From Pohlia nutans (Eukaryota; Streptophyta; Bryopsida; Bryales; Mniaceae), in assembly GCA_022496805.1 (NCBI GenBank), contig CM040100.1:27309009-27373008 (forward strand): a stretch of 64,000 nucleotides of DNA, in the 5' to 3' direction. Numbering within the stretch: position 1 is the stretch's first letter; the number at the start of each line of letters is the position of its first letter. Positions 1-11,004 of this stretch are shown piece after piece. The position numbers and the translations under genes are program-made. A model generated the notes under the pieces. It was not told where the DNA came from. It worked only from the letters and a program-made list of their open reading frames with translations, and did no database searches.

Positions 1-419
1 ACCGTGGAACCCTATTACCGTGTTTTAGTTATTTCATGGATAAATTTCACTATTTTCAAGTTTACTTCCCTCAAGGCCACAGAATTCGAGAGACAGTGTT
101 TCGTTTCAATTGCTTTGTTGATTGAATGACCCTACTGAAACTTCTGTTTCTTGATCAAGCTCGAATGTCATCAATTGGGTCTCAGGCCCGATACCCATAC
201 CCACACCCAATCAGGTTGATCAATGTTATATGAAGTATGGATGTTGCTGATCAAATTTCTTATATAATAAAATGTTCAAATTTTTATTTTATTTTTCCAA
301 AGTCATAGCGTGACTTTAAAATGACCTCATGCATCATTACAAAATCCTACATGGCCCAAGCTCTAGGGTTGCTACGAGTCTACGTAGTAGGCTATGATTC
401 ATAGATCATCTTTCTAATT
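1..419. other. Sequence downstream of the transposase pseudogene
   Basis: This stretch lies past the stop codon of the minus-strand transposase and probably holds its 3' untranslated region and the left end of the element. I looked for a terminal inverted repeat like the one that bounds copy 2 (GCAATCTTGTGA core) and did not find one, so the left end of copy 1 is either outside the window or decayed. No other gene is visible. Confidence 0.4.
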
Positions 420-3400
420 CTAAACTGTTGTTTTGATGATTTCAGCAGCTTCAAGAATCTTCTTTGTTTCGTCAAAGCTAAGGGTAGGGGCATGCATGAA
501 CTTGTCATTATCAAAGTCTAGTTTGCAAAAGAACCAAAATACGTAATAGATGTGCTTGTAGTTGACATAAGCACCACGCTTGCCAACACTCGAACTGTTC
601 ATGCTAACAAAGTGCGGGCAAGTGCACGATGGAAAGCTAGACAACGTGACATTGTAAACTTTCTGATCTGGCTCCACTCCAGACTGCATTGTGATGACTG
701 CACCAAGTCCAGGATATAGAATGATCTTCACCGCTTGAATTATAGCCTTGACGTTCCTTGCACTCTCCCATTGGTTGCGATGGGCCTCACACGGAGCTTT
801 AGGACTGCGTCGAACGGTCTTGCCGCCTCGGATAGAAGGAACTTTATCTACGTGAGCCGGTTGAGGATAATTCCAGACCACGGGCTCAAATATCTTGGAG
901 GTCGTAAAGAGGCGGCGAGGTGACATGGCGGTTTTAGCTTGCAATCAAAATCCAACCTCTTCCAATTCCATAATTTCTGAACTTGTGAGGTCCGTCCCCA
1001 CAAGAACGGGCCAAATATCAGGGATGTTGGGTCGCGTTAGTACGTGTCCACGCTTGGGTCCCATGACGCATCGAGCAATTTGATCAGGGCAAAACCAGAA
1101 ATCTTCGGTTTTGTGTCGAGCTCCTCTGAACGTTGGAACTTGCTTCTTAGCTTTGTACGTGGGAGCAGCGGTCGCCTTACCACCCTTGGCAATGACCATC
1201 TTGCACTTGATGTTTGTTTGGGTTTGAACAGCGTGGCACTTGTTCTTCGCCTTGTGCGAAATTCTTGCAATGTGCCACTCGTGGACGTTGCAGTCGGTTT
1301 CTTGCACGTGCGTGACGTGTGGCAGTGGAGAAGTAACCTCAGGAATCGGTTGAAGTTGCACTCTTGCAGAAGCAGATCTTGTTTGGACTTGAGGATGTGA
1401 GAAGTTAACTTTGTCCGGGCGATGCGAATCACCCTCCGATCCAATTGGGAGGTCGAGCTTTCTTTTCACCGATCCAAAGAGCTCCTCTCCTTCTAAATGA
1501 GGGACTTGTGTACAAACATCCTCTGCTCCCGGCATTTCGCTGAGGGCTTGGGCAATCTTCTTTCCATCAAGCGATGCCATTGCCCGCTTAAGCTTCAGGT
1601 CATGCTTTGAGGGGCCCTTCCCAGAAGCGCCTCCACATAGATAAGAGCGGTAGTTTGTCATTTGCATAAAGGCACGGATCCAGTCGTGACAAGTAGCCAC
1701 AAACAAGTTGGTGCCTCGTTTACCGGACGCTTGAAGCCACTTATTGTGAACTGTCTCCGAGAGGTTGCAGGTCGGAATCTCAGCAAGTTCGTCAGGGGTA
1801 AGGTCCTGTAAAACATTACAACAAGGGAGAATGGTAAGTGAATGGGGTAGAAATAGAATAGGGATAAATAAGTGCAAATGAAATGAGAGTTCAGCATTAG
1901 TCTCACCGTCTCCATGAACCCTCCCCATTGCCGATAACGAAAGTGCCAAAATGCTAACCAATCTTTGAGTTCTCTAATAGAATCTTCATCAGCTGCACCA
2001 GACGAATACCACCAGGCCTTCAATTGCAAGTACATCTGATCTGCTTCTGCCATGGTTGTGGCTTCCTTGTATTGCCGACAGAGCCGAATATGTTGTGCTT
2101 GGAACGCCTTGGCAATGTGCTTTTCGGTATGCTTGTGCATGGAGGTAGCTCAATGGAAAAGGCAGGTTCGTTCGCGGTCCACCATAGGAACTTTGGGGTC
2201 ACCCGAACCATATACAATTCGTACAGCATTGAAATTGGCTTGCGCACTGTCGCACATGAATCCTTTGAAATTTGGATTGGGCACACTATTGTCTTTCATG
2301 ACGTTATTCAAACAATTCCAAAATATCACCTGGCCTTCCGTGCCCTCGGTCTGCATATCACACACTGCAATAGTCATCACTTTGCAATATTTTGAATCAT
2401 ACACATGGCATGCTAGTGTTGTCCACGACTTCACCCTCTTCACGTGATCAAACATCACAAAGCAATGTTCGAGATCACCTCCGGGTTGCATCCGTCGCAC
2501 AAGATCAACGCCGCTGCCAGGACCGTCAACGAGCATTTTGAATAAGTATACTTTGTCTTTGCCTTGTCCAGGGAACACACTATCATGAATGAACTTGATC
2601 TTTGCATGACGTTTCATGGTAAGAATTCGGTCTATCTCTCCAGCACCTTTCAGCTTATCGCGATATGTAGCAATGATGTTGCGATCACTGGGAGAACTGA
2701 GGAGCTAGAATTTATCCATAACTTTTTCTAGAGCCTCTTCGCGGAGCATCTCTTTCGGACCGTCCCCATTGTGAATGAGGAACGTCTCCAAAATTTCTTT
2801 GCTTGCAGCCAATGCAATGGCAGAGTTCTTTGCCGAAGGAATCTTGGCCACCTCTTGAGCGATCAACTCCGTCACAGTCTCTATAGTCTCCCTGCATTGT
2901 CCTTCAGCCACCGGGTGTTTGTGATTTCCTAAATGGATGCACGCTCGCGACATATCGCCAGCGCTGACCACGTAATAGATACGAGCTGCACAAAAATCAA
3001 TGCAGGTAGGGGGTTTCTTGCTAACTTTGCAAACTACTGAAGAATCTGCAGGGGGGTCTTGACATACACCAAAAGGAAGTGTAGTGGTGCCAGACCACTC
3101 CGTCTCGTTCACCTTTGAAGTCCTCGCAAAGTAATCACACTCATTGTTCTTGCAAACCAAATGCCCCACGCAACTAGACCTTTTGAACTTCAAACCTAGG
3201 TTGTTGTGGATATTAGACGTCAATGTGCGACACCATGCGTGACCATCGTAGCGCTTGTCCATTCCCTCCATAGAAGAATTAGCACTTCCACGACAAGGTG
3301 GCAATTCAAACACGACGTTTCCATCGAACTTGGTGGGAAGGAATTTGACTTTGTGATACTCGACAGCATCAAAATCTATTTGAGAAGGCCATATTCGTTA

Positions 3401-4310
3401 TATTGAGACTTTTCGCAGTCTCATTTTTATCGTCGACTCGAGGATAAACCATTATAACTGTTGAGGTTTGCGACTATTCGATAATTTGAGACTTTAATAT
3501 ATTAATATATATAAAAACCTTTGATTGCCCAAAGGTTACAGTCTCATCTTATCGTCGACTCGACGATAAATGACTGTAATTGTTTTAGGGTTGAAGTCTC
3601 AATATGACCATTTTGTCTCAATTTAACGAATAAGGCCTTTGAGCTAATTCGTTACGACAACGTGGAACACTGGACAGCTTTCTAAGGCACTGCATCACAC
3701 TCAAACACTCTGAAGATACTGGAAATACTGGAGGATGAGACCAAGATGACGAGGTAGGAGTATTGGCTGGAGTGCGAGTTCCAAAGGGAGTATTAGATGA
3801 AGAGGGAAAGGAGACTAATTTACTTGGATGTTGACATGCACGTGAGGTCGAGCGAGTATCTCCATCAGACTCCGAAGTCAAATCAATTAATGGTTCCACT
3901 GACTCCTGCTTGACATTGCGAAGTTTCATCATGATGTTAGTCACAGAACGTCCTTGGTCAGAGGATTGATGACTATCGGCACGTGAAAGAGGTAGTTGAA
4001 CAGTATAACCATCTGACATGGGTGCAAGGATCTCAGTGGAGGCAGCTACTGTCTCAGGAGCTAAACCATACGCTCTATATTGCCCAGGATGGAGAAGCCA
4101 GTAGAATCCTTCCTTATCACTACATTTTGACTGCAAGACTGCCTCCTTGATGAATCCATAGTTGGCTAAGACCTCTTCTTCCAACATGATAGAAGACTCA
4201 CAAAAACCAAAACGAATATGCAAGAGATGGGCAGGCACTCGGACATAACCTTCTTCACCAATCGGCACCTTCAAAGGGACATCGTGACCTGCAGCAAGGA
4301 TGTTGGCCAT
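420..4310 (-). pseudogene. MULE-like transposase with GCM-like and SWIM zinc fingers (decayed)
   Basis: Coding exon 1 runs from the ATG at 4310 to 1907 and exon 2 from 1805 to 420, joined across a GT-AG intron at 1906-1806 in phase 0. Without the MITE at 3385-3637 and one copy of its TTTGAG duplication, the frame gives 1177 codons. Residues about 290-380 hold Cys and His spaced like the GCM/WRKY-type zinc fingers of MULE transposases, ending in HLGNHKHP. The DDE core has D near 552 (VYDSKYCKV), D near 601 (GFMCDSAQAN), CLFH near 633, and E near 731 in NLSETVHNKW, which matches the MULE N-x-x-E-x-x-N style motif. A SWIM finger (CTCPHF ... YKHIYYVF) lies near 1110-1140. Three in-frame stops are visible: TAG at 2705-2707, TGA at 2150-2152 and TGA at 945-947. 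The second probably replaces a Trp. The start is chosen because the upstream frame (to 4676) does not look like protein. Established: such transposases cut and insert MULE elements in the nucleus. Inferred: it once mobilised this family. Confidence 0.82.
3385..3637. mobile_element. MITE inserted in the transposase coding exon
   Basis: A ~253-bp insertion has terminal inverted repeats of about 23 bp (core TATTCGTTA followed by A/T-ATTGAGAC) at 3387-3409 and 3615-3637. It is flanked by TTTGAG at 3379-3384 and 3638-3643, which looks like a 6-bp target duplication. Inside are two diverged direct repeats that each contain the palindrome-like ATCGTCGACTCG. It encodes nothing. Removing the insertion with one duplication joins the two coding segments in frame, which supports both the gene model and the boundaries. 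Its superfamily was not identified. Confidence 0.75.
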
Positions 4311-5140
4311 GGAATGAAGGCAGTGGGCTGATGTGAATCTAATAGAACTAATATGCGTAATACATAGAGGACAATACGAATGGGGAAGTGAGATGCAAAT
4401 GAAGCCAAATGCATTGAAGATATATACAACAGTACAGGGGAAATAGGAATCACAATAATTCAAGGTTTGACAAGGGTTCATGGGTCTTTGACGGCGCTCT
4501 AGTCTAAACTTGACGCACAACGTGGCTATCAAGAGGGAATGAAAACTGCAAGGTGGAAAGACTGACAAGAGCATTATTAGTGTACAATAAATAATTAGCA
4601 CGTGATTGATTGTCACATTCATATGGAGAGGATTAGACGCAGAAGTGGCTGTTAGCAATTTAGAATTGGCGTGCAAAGGAAAATAGTATGATGCGAGGAT
4701 TAGAAAATTATGTTAGTCGACAGTGGAAATATAATGGCGAAGATGTCTCACATCATCATGGTATGGGCTCTGACAATGAGATTGGATTTCATTGTGAAGT
4801 CAAGGACGGCGCTCACAGACTATGTTATTGGAAATAACCCATCAAAAGCTAATCCATCTATCATGCCTTGGTGTCAATGGTCAATAAAATAAAATTAACG
4901 CGTTCAGTTAAGTTTGATGCTACAAACTCGCGATTTCAAATTTGAAAAACGTGCATTACCTACTATTATATGGTGTGTCTGGAATGGTATTTAAGTGCAC
5001 ATCTCCAGGCCTTGGCAAACCATATGAGATGTAGTTTCTCCATGTAATGGAGTTTTGTGATTTCTATATGTTGTTGGAATATTGACACTTGTTCGAGTAG
5101 ATAAGTTGGCTTTCCAATATGTGTTATATCCATTAGCCAA
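4311..5140. promoter_or_regulatory. Divergent intergenic region between the two genes of copy 1
   Basis: About 0.8 kb separates the chosen start codons of the minus-strand transposase and the plus-strand ParB-like gene. It must contain both 5' untranslated regions and probably a shared bidirectional promoter. Some minus-strand frame stays open up to 4676 but does not resemble protein. No TATA box or operator could be assigned with confidence. Confidence 0.4.
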
Positions 5141-8100
5141 ATGCTTGACAAAAACTGTCATCTCGACTCTGAGGGACCTAGTGTACAAAAGAAGAAGAAG
5201 AAAAGAGGCCGATTAATGTTTTCAAGTAAACGAGCACTGGAGCGTTCAAAGATGAGGCCTCCCAAACTAAAGTCTCAGGTGCAGGATATTTAGGAATGCA
5301 TGCCCATGAGTATAGATTTTAAAGATGACGATGTAGCAGACTTGGGATGTTCTCAAAATATCATGACATACAGCGACATGATAGACGAGGGGGGATCACA
5401 ACAAGACATCATAAGCGATGAAGACGAGGGGTGGCAATATGTAAGTAATCCATTGAACAAGCTCTATTCTCAGTGCATTTTGTGTTGATGGGTCATTAAT
5501 CAAAACAAAGTGGTCTCAAATGTGAGTGTCACATGGTGATTAATTGGTTACACGTGTTAGTGGACTTTAAATGATGAGGTGGACTCATCCAGTGATTGTG
5601 ACGTTTGACATCTATTTTGATATGCGTTTAGCGCCGTGGGAATAGCCTCGGCCCCGACGGCCAAGTTCTATACCATGGCTTTGATCTAAAATATAGAAAA
5701 ATGTCGAGACATCAAATTGTATATCATTTACATCCCACTTGATATTCCCTCTAGAATGCTAATATTGTTTGTTTTGTGCGTCCTCTTTTCTGTAATCAAT
5801 TAGTGAGGATATTAGCGAGAGAAATTAGTGTAAAATTAGCGAGGAAAATTAGTGTAAAAGTACTGTGGATTTTCTAGCACTAGGTGAGGCTTTGGAATCG
5901 GATGTACAGTAGTCTAGGGTGTAGGGTTGCGAATAGGGTCTGGGACACACGAGTGCGGCTGGGGTATAAAGGCAGCATGTTCTCGGGATGCAGTACCACT
6001 CGTGAGCTCGTTGATGCGCTGTCTCGTGAGCTCGTTGATGCGCCAGTAACGTTGATGCGCTACCTCGTGAGCTCGTTGATACGCCAGTTGGGGATCCAGT
6101 ACCACTCTGACCTTGTTGATGCCTCCCAGCTTGATGACCTCCCAACTTGATGATTGTTATGCTGCCTCCCAGCTTGATAACCTTGTTGATGCGTTGCCTC
6201 CCACCTTGTTGATGCGCTGCCTCCCACATTCTTGACTGCGATTGATACTCATGAAATTGCGTTGTGCACAGGGGAAATCACGCTTGTACGTTGGAGATGC
6301 GCCAGTAACGAACGCGATGAGCACGACGAGGCAGAATTCTGGAGCTCCTACGCCGGTCGCCAGGATTTGCGAGGTGGGTTCTCCTAATCCCTAAAACTCT
6401 TCTCTTTTCACCGACAGTTGATGGTCAAGGTAGTGAGCAAGGTAGTGAGCAAGGCAGTGAGCAAGGCCAGTGAGCAAGGCCAGTGAGCAAGCAGTTAGCA
6501 AGGCCAGTGAGCAAGCAGTGAGCAAGGCCAGTGAGCAAGCAGTTAGCAAGGCCAGTGAGCAAGCAGTGAGCAAGGCCAGTGAGCAAGGCAGTTGATGGTC
6601 GCTCAACCCCCAGCACCGTGGGTCAAGCGTCAGCCCCGATGGTCCATACTGTAGAGCCCAGGGTGATCAAAATTTTTTGAGCTCCGCGTTCTCACTCGGC
6701 TTCTCACTGCCTTACTTGCGTTTTCACTCGTGTTGGGATGATCAACCCCTAGTATCGTGGTTCAAGCGTCGGCCCCGATGGTAGAAAATATAGAGCCCAG
6801 GGTGATCAAATAATATAGAGCTCGTCGTTTTCTAGATACAGTTTTCACTCGTGAAGATTATCATTCGATTAGTGAGCAAGGCAGTGAACAAGGCAGTGAG
6901 CAAGGCAGTGGGCAAGGCCACTGAGCAAGCAGTGAGCAAGGCCAATGAGCAAGCAGTTAGCAAGGCCAGTGAGCAAGGCAATTGATGGTCGCTCAACCCC
7001 CAGCACCGTGGGTCAAGCGTCGGCCCCAATGGTCCATACTGTAGAGCCCAAGGTGATCAAAAAATTTTGAGCTCCGCGTTCTCACTCGTGCTCTCACTGC
7101 CTTACTTGCGTTTTCACTCGTGTTGGGAAGATCAACCCCTAGTACCGTGGTTCAAGCGTCGACCTCGATGGTAGAAAATATAGAGCCCAGGGTGATCAAA
7201 TAATATAGAGCTCGTCGTTTTCTAGCTACAGTTTTCACTCGTGAAGATTATCACTATTACTGCCTTGCTCACTGCCCTAAACTTGCTCACTGCCTTCCTC
7301 ACTGGTATTATCCCCTTTGATCACTGCCTTGCTCCTTTTGACCACTTGCTCCTTTTGATCACTGCCTTGCTCCGATGGTGGAGCCTCGGCACTGATGGTA
7401 CTTCTTGACATGATTCTCTTGATCTTGAATGTGTAATTTGTTTCGTGTGAAGGATGTTATCTCACAAACGCCTGAGCAGTTGGCGAGTGAAGAGAGCCCT
7501 AGACCTCAACCATCTTTAGGTGTCGGAGATGAAGACGTCGCGGATCATGATGTAGAGGAGGTTGATAATGATGAAGCAGCGTTGGGGGCAAGCGAAGATG
7601 TCATACGAAGCCGCCAGAAGTTGAATGCTGTAGAAACAATTGCTAATCTCCGACTCCAACCGGTGCATATTTCCCGGCATCACATCCCATTGTGTAGAAT
7701 GGTTGTGATGCCGATGGTGAGACCTACTCTCTCATGTGATTTGACAAAACTCAAGGAAGAGTTTGTGCATGGCTATAGAGATGGTGCAGTTGTTTTCTAT
7801 GTCTCTCTTACCAATGAACAAGGTAATATTCAAGAGGTCAGTGAGGAGGACAAGGTGATATGGGGGCCATTGTGGGATGAAGAGAATGAGAAACTCAACA
7901 AATTCCTCCGTGGTATTCCAGAGATGCAACAATATGTTAATCGGATGTTCTTTGTGTGTGATGGGAACCACCGTAGAATAGCTTGGATGAACCACATTGA
8001 GAGGCTGCATAAGAATGAGCCCTCATGGCACTACTCCGTTGATGCCATCATTCTTGACACTAAAGGACGGATTGGTCTTGTCATGCAAGTTATGCATGAC

Positions 8101-9396
8101 ATCAATAAGTGAGTATTTTCTCACACAGCAATCACTTGGTTTATGCTCTCTATATATTGTTTTATGACTTGTGTATATATGATTATATGACGTATTTTTT
8201 TACTTAATGCTTCATTGTAATCATATTCTCTATAATTGTAATAATTTTCTATTTCATTGTATTCAAATTCTCTTTCATTGTAATGATTTTCTCTTTCATT
8301 GTATTGATTTAGATACATAGAGGATTCACACGTGAAGACCAGTCTGGTTCACACATTGTTCATGGTTAAGAAGTATGGCGTAATGCCATTGGAGATGTTC
8401 AATGAACTCCTCTCTCCCGTAGAGATATTGAAGTGTCAAATGAACAATTCAAAGCGTTCATGGTACCATTTGTCTGTTGAGGTGTTCACGGCCTTCATAT
8501 TTCGGGTACATGCTTTACTTTTGTTATCAATTTTGTCTTTAACATTTTCACGAACGTGTGTTAAATGAATAATACTAATTGTGTTGCAATTTGTTGTTCA
8601 TGTTTAGCATGAGATTGCTGTTGCTGCTGATCTTGCTACTCGACTGCATCGTGAACAAACCCATCCTGACGATACATCTGCTGGGAGTATCGCTGCCGCT
8701 ATGCGTGCAGCAATTAAAGAGAAGACAGCCAAGATGAGCATCAAACTGGGGAAATTGGCTGCCGTTGCAAACCCTGCAATTAGAGATTGGACAAACCCTG
8801 AGAGACATTGGACAATGAACTCCACTCCCGAGTTAACATTGGAGAAACTTCAACTCATTGCTACTTCTAATGTAGCTCCCATTCATAAGATTAAATGGAT
8901 AAAACTGTTCAACTCATCCATGGCAACCCGTGAAGCATCTCGTTTTCCTCCCAAACCTTTTAATGAAGAGAAGTTGGGAATATTTCTTGTCAACGCTTGT
9001 TGGTGGGCTGGGGTATGATATTTATACAACATTTAATCCTCTTGAGTTCATGTGCTCTAATTTTTGCTCGTGATTCATATTTGAGTTCTAGTTTGGTTTG
9101 TGATCAAATGTTTACAAGGTCACTAATTAATGTTGATGAATATACTTCACGAAATTGCAGATTGAAGAAAAGGCAGTAGAGTACTTTGATGATATTGTTC
9201 GTGCTGATAACATTACCATCTCCATGGACTTTCCTCTTGAGCCTCTATCATTGAGGGCTTTCATAGAGGAGTGGCGGATTCGACTCTGGGACCATGCCTT
9301 TCTAACTTACTTCAAGGGGCATGATCATTTCAGAAAATCTGAGGATTTCTCTACATTCAAGGGGTCTGACATTGCTGTGAAACGTGTAATCTTCAG
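5141..9396 (+). pseudogene. ParB-like/methyltransferase-like gene of copy 1, exons 1-5
   Basis: Exons are 5141-5440, 7453-8108, 8313-8505, 8608-9012 and 9161-9396. Every junction is GT-AG and phase-compatible, and the gene continues in exon 6 at 25692. Exon 1 starts at the ATG at 5141, has a basic stretch (KKKKKRGR, a likely nuclear localisation signal), then an acidic region, and an in-frame TAG at 5291-5293. Exon 2 encodes residues about 101-319 with the block IPLCRM ... KLKEEFVHGY ... FFVCDGNHRRIAWM. DGNHR, near residue 270, resembles the D-G-x-H-R core of ParB/sulfiredoxin-like proteins. Exons 3-5 (residues about 320-598) are conserved with copy 2 (WYHLS; LEKLQLIAT; WWAG) but match no family I know. 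The matching exon order and intron positions in copy 2 are the best evidence that this was a real protein. The ParB-like assignment rests on one motif and its context. Confidence 0.65.
5441..7452. repeat. Intron 1 filled with tandem and inverted repeat arrays
   Basis: The 2-kb intron 1 contains layered repeats. At about 5996-6225 there is a minisatellite built on CTCGTGAGCTCGTTGATGCG and then on CCTCCCAGCTTGATGA. At 6425-6598 and 6868-6985 there are arrays of GTGAGCAAGGCCA/GTGAGCAAGCA. A ~390-bp unit is duplicated in tandem (GATGGTCGCTC at 6594 and again at 6984, running to about 7253). At 7257-7375 the same motif appears in inverse orientation (GCCTTGCTCACTG). A diverged piece of the 390-bp unit also appears near 5630-5690. 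The CAGTGAGCA core also occurs in the terminal inverted repeat of copy 2. The region could be a decayed nested element or an array of transposase-binding sites. Confidence 0.7.
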
Positions 9397-9478
9397 GTGT
9401 GCTCTAAACAGTTACTACATTCTTTTATTATGTTTCTAATTTATGAAATGAACTTTAAAACTCATTATTGAGTTGTCT

Positions 9479-9489
9479 ATTGAGTATGA
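9479..9489. repeat. Target site duplication, left of copy 2
   Basis: ATTGAGTATGA occurs here directly before the left terminal repeat and again at 25538-25548 directly after the right one. Eleven bases is within the 8-11 bp range usual for MULE insertions. The duplicated site lies in intron 5 of the copy 1 gene; without the insert that intron would be about 236 bp. Confidence 0.9.
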
Positions 9490-9535
9490 GCGGCGCAATC
9501 TTGTGAACAGCAAGCAGTGAGCAGCGAGCAGGAAA
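9490..9535 (+). repeat. Left terminal inverted repeat of copy 2
   Basis: It starts GCGGC then GCAATCTTGTGAACAG, followed by repeats of (C/G)AGCAG ending in GGAAAC. The reverse complement of 25483-25537 gives the same order with a few changes and one extra GAGC unit. The repeated AGCAG/GAGCA submotif probably serves as a transposase binding site; that is inference. Confidence 0.85.
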
Positions 9536-10025
9536 CAGACATTTTCAACTTTTATGAGAGAATTGATGTTTTCGACCAGGTTTTTTGAGACTTGGAGAAA
9601 ATAGTCTAAATAAAGTAAAGATTCTAATTCCGTGGAATAGTAAAAACATGAAGAATTTGTGCCATTTTCTTGAGATATCCTATGGTTTCCAAAAATGGGA
9701 TGACAACGTCATTTTGAACAACTAAACTCCAATGTCGTCCAATTATAGTTCAAATTGAGCATTTTTTTGGTCACATTTCTGTAATTTTTTTAGAAAAAAA
9801 ATGGCGTTCCAGAGGGTCCTTCGGATCCGAAAGACCCCTGGGTTGGCCACTGCCAAATACTCATTCAGATCCGAAGGACACTTTACAACCACAGAAAACC
9901 CTATTTATTTTTGCGATTACCTCTCTGGATTCAGTGCAAAGTTGATTAAAAAACTCATGAAGGCTCTTTATTTCATCCAGTTAAAATCAATTACAAATCA
10001 AATCCACTTCAAATCACTGGTACAG
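9536..10025. other. Left segment of copy 2, no gene seen
   Basis: These ~490 bases lie between the left terminal repeat of copy 2 and the gypsy insertion. They continue at 20003 beyond that insertion and lead to the stop codon of the truncated transposase, so they are probably its 3' untranslated and subterminal region. A short open frame at 9801-10070 runs into the LTR and is not considered real. A sequence with CCTTCGGATCCGAA palindromes occurs near 9815-9875. Confidence 0.5.
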
Positions 10026-10926
10026 TGTTACCGGACCATGACACGGCTGCCACGGGGAACAAGGAGATAGCAGACGGTGGAACTGGCAGTACTTTGCTTA
10101 GATTACGGATCAGGTTAAGTATAAGAGTAGTATGCGGTAGTGACGAGACACTCTTGGTTTTTTGAGACTTATGAGTATTTCGTTATGCTCTGGTTTTGAT
10201 GTACCAGGAAGTCATTCCTTGTTTATTCCATGTTAAACCTGGATTCCATGGTTATGAGTTTATGCAATACATGGGTTCTTTTCCTTTGTTTAGCATAGTG
10301 TTGTGGACTTAGTCTCTATACTGTATAAGTGGTTCTATTACATCTTGGAATAAACACACATTGACGTCCCCTATCTCTACTGTTCTGTCTTTTTGCTCTT
10401 TCGTACACTCCAATGCTCGGAAGGCTAGGAAACCCTGTTCTCCTTGACAACATTAACACTAACAGCAGTACTTAGATAAAAGGGCCATACTCTAACTACT
10501 CATCCTGCCAAGCCGTTCCTGATCGTTGCTCTGTCGCTCATACGTCCTGTCTTTCTATCTGCAAAATACTCACAATCCTAGGAAACCAAGGATGTCTAGG
10601 GACTGACACTCACTTAGTTAGTTACTCACGGACTTTCTTCTCTATCTCTTAGCTTTCTCTGACTTTGTCTAACTCGCTAGGAATCCAAGTACACCAAGGA
10701 AGTCTAGGACCGTATACCAACGGAGATCCAGCGTATCAGTTGCACAGATTAAGTGTATACTCTCCTAGGGTACCAAAGTATGACTTGGATCTTGGAATAC
10801 TAATCACGTCCTAACTTAATCTGACTGCGTAATGGTTACTCCATCTTCCCTTGTCTTCCTTGCTTAGGCAGCTCTGCTGGCCTAAGACTGGTCTCAGTCA
10901 TCTCCATACATTTACCCAGACTAACA
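10026..10926 (+). repeat. 5' LTR of the gypsy element
   Basis: It begins TGTTACCGGACC and ends CCCAGACTAACA, and is nearly identical to 19096-19997. As the 5' copy it should carry the promoter for the genomic RNA. I could not place a TATA box securely. Confidence 0.95.
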
Positions 10927-10947
10927 TTTTGGCGACCATGCTGGAGA
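10927..10947 (+). other. Putative primer binding site
   Basis: The bases directly after the 5' LTR read TTTTGGCGACCATGCTGGAG. The TTTGGCG start and the position resemble the leader of Athila/Tat-type plant gypsy elements. I did not identify the priming tRNA. Confidence 0.5.
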
Positions 10948-11004
10948 TGGAATATTGAGACATTCTAAAAATACCAAGACAAGTATACCTGCCGTGATTT
11001 CACC

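Noticed and set aside
3618..4676. Transposase start at 4676
   Set aside because: Codons between 4676 and about 4310 have no protein-like composition, and the first convincing residues begin at MANILAAGH (4310). An upstream non-coding exon remains possible.
6425..7000. CRISPR-like regular repeats
   Set aside because: The units are contiguous, vary in length and have no unique spacers. The setting is a plant nuclear intron, so they are minisatellite arrays.
9801..10070. 89-codon ORF at the left gypsy junction
   Set aside because: It crosses from copy 2 non-coding sequence into the LTR, so it cannot be an ancestral gene.
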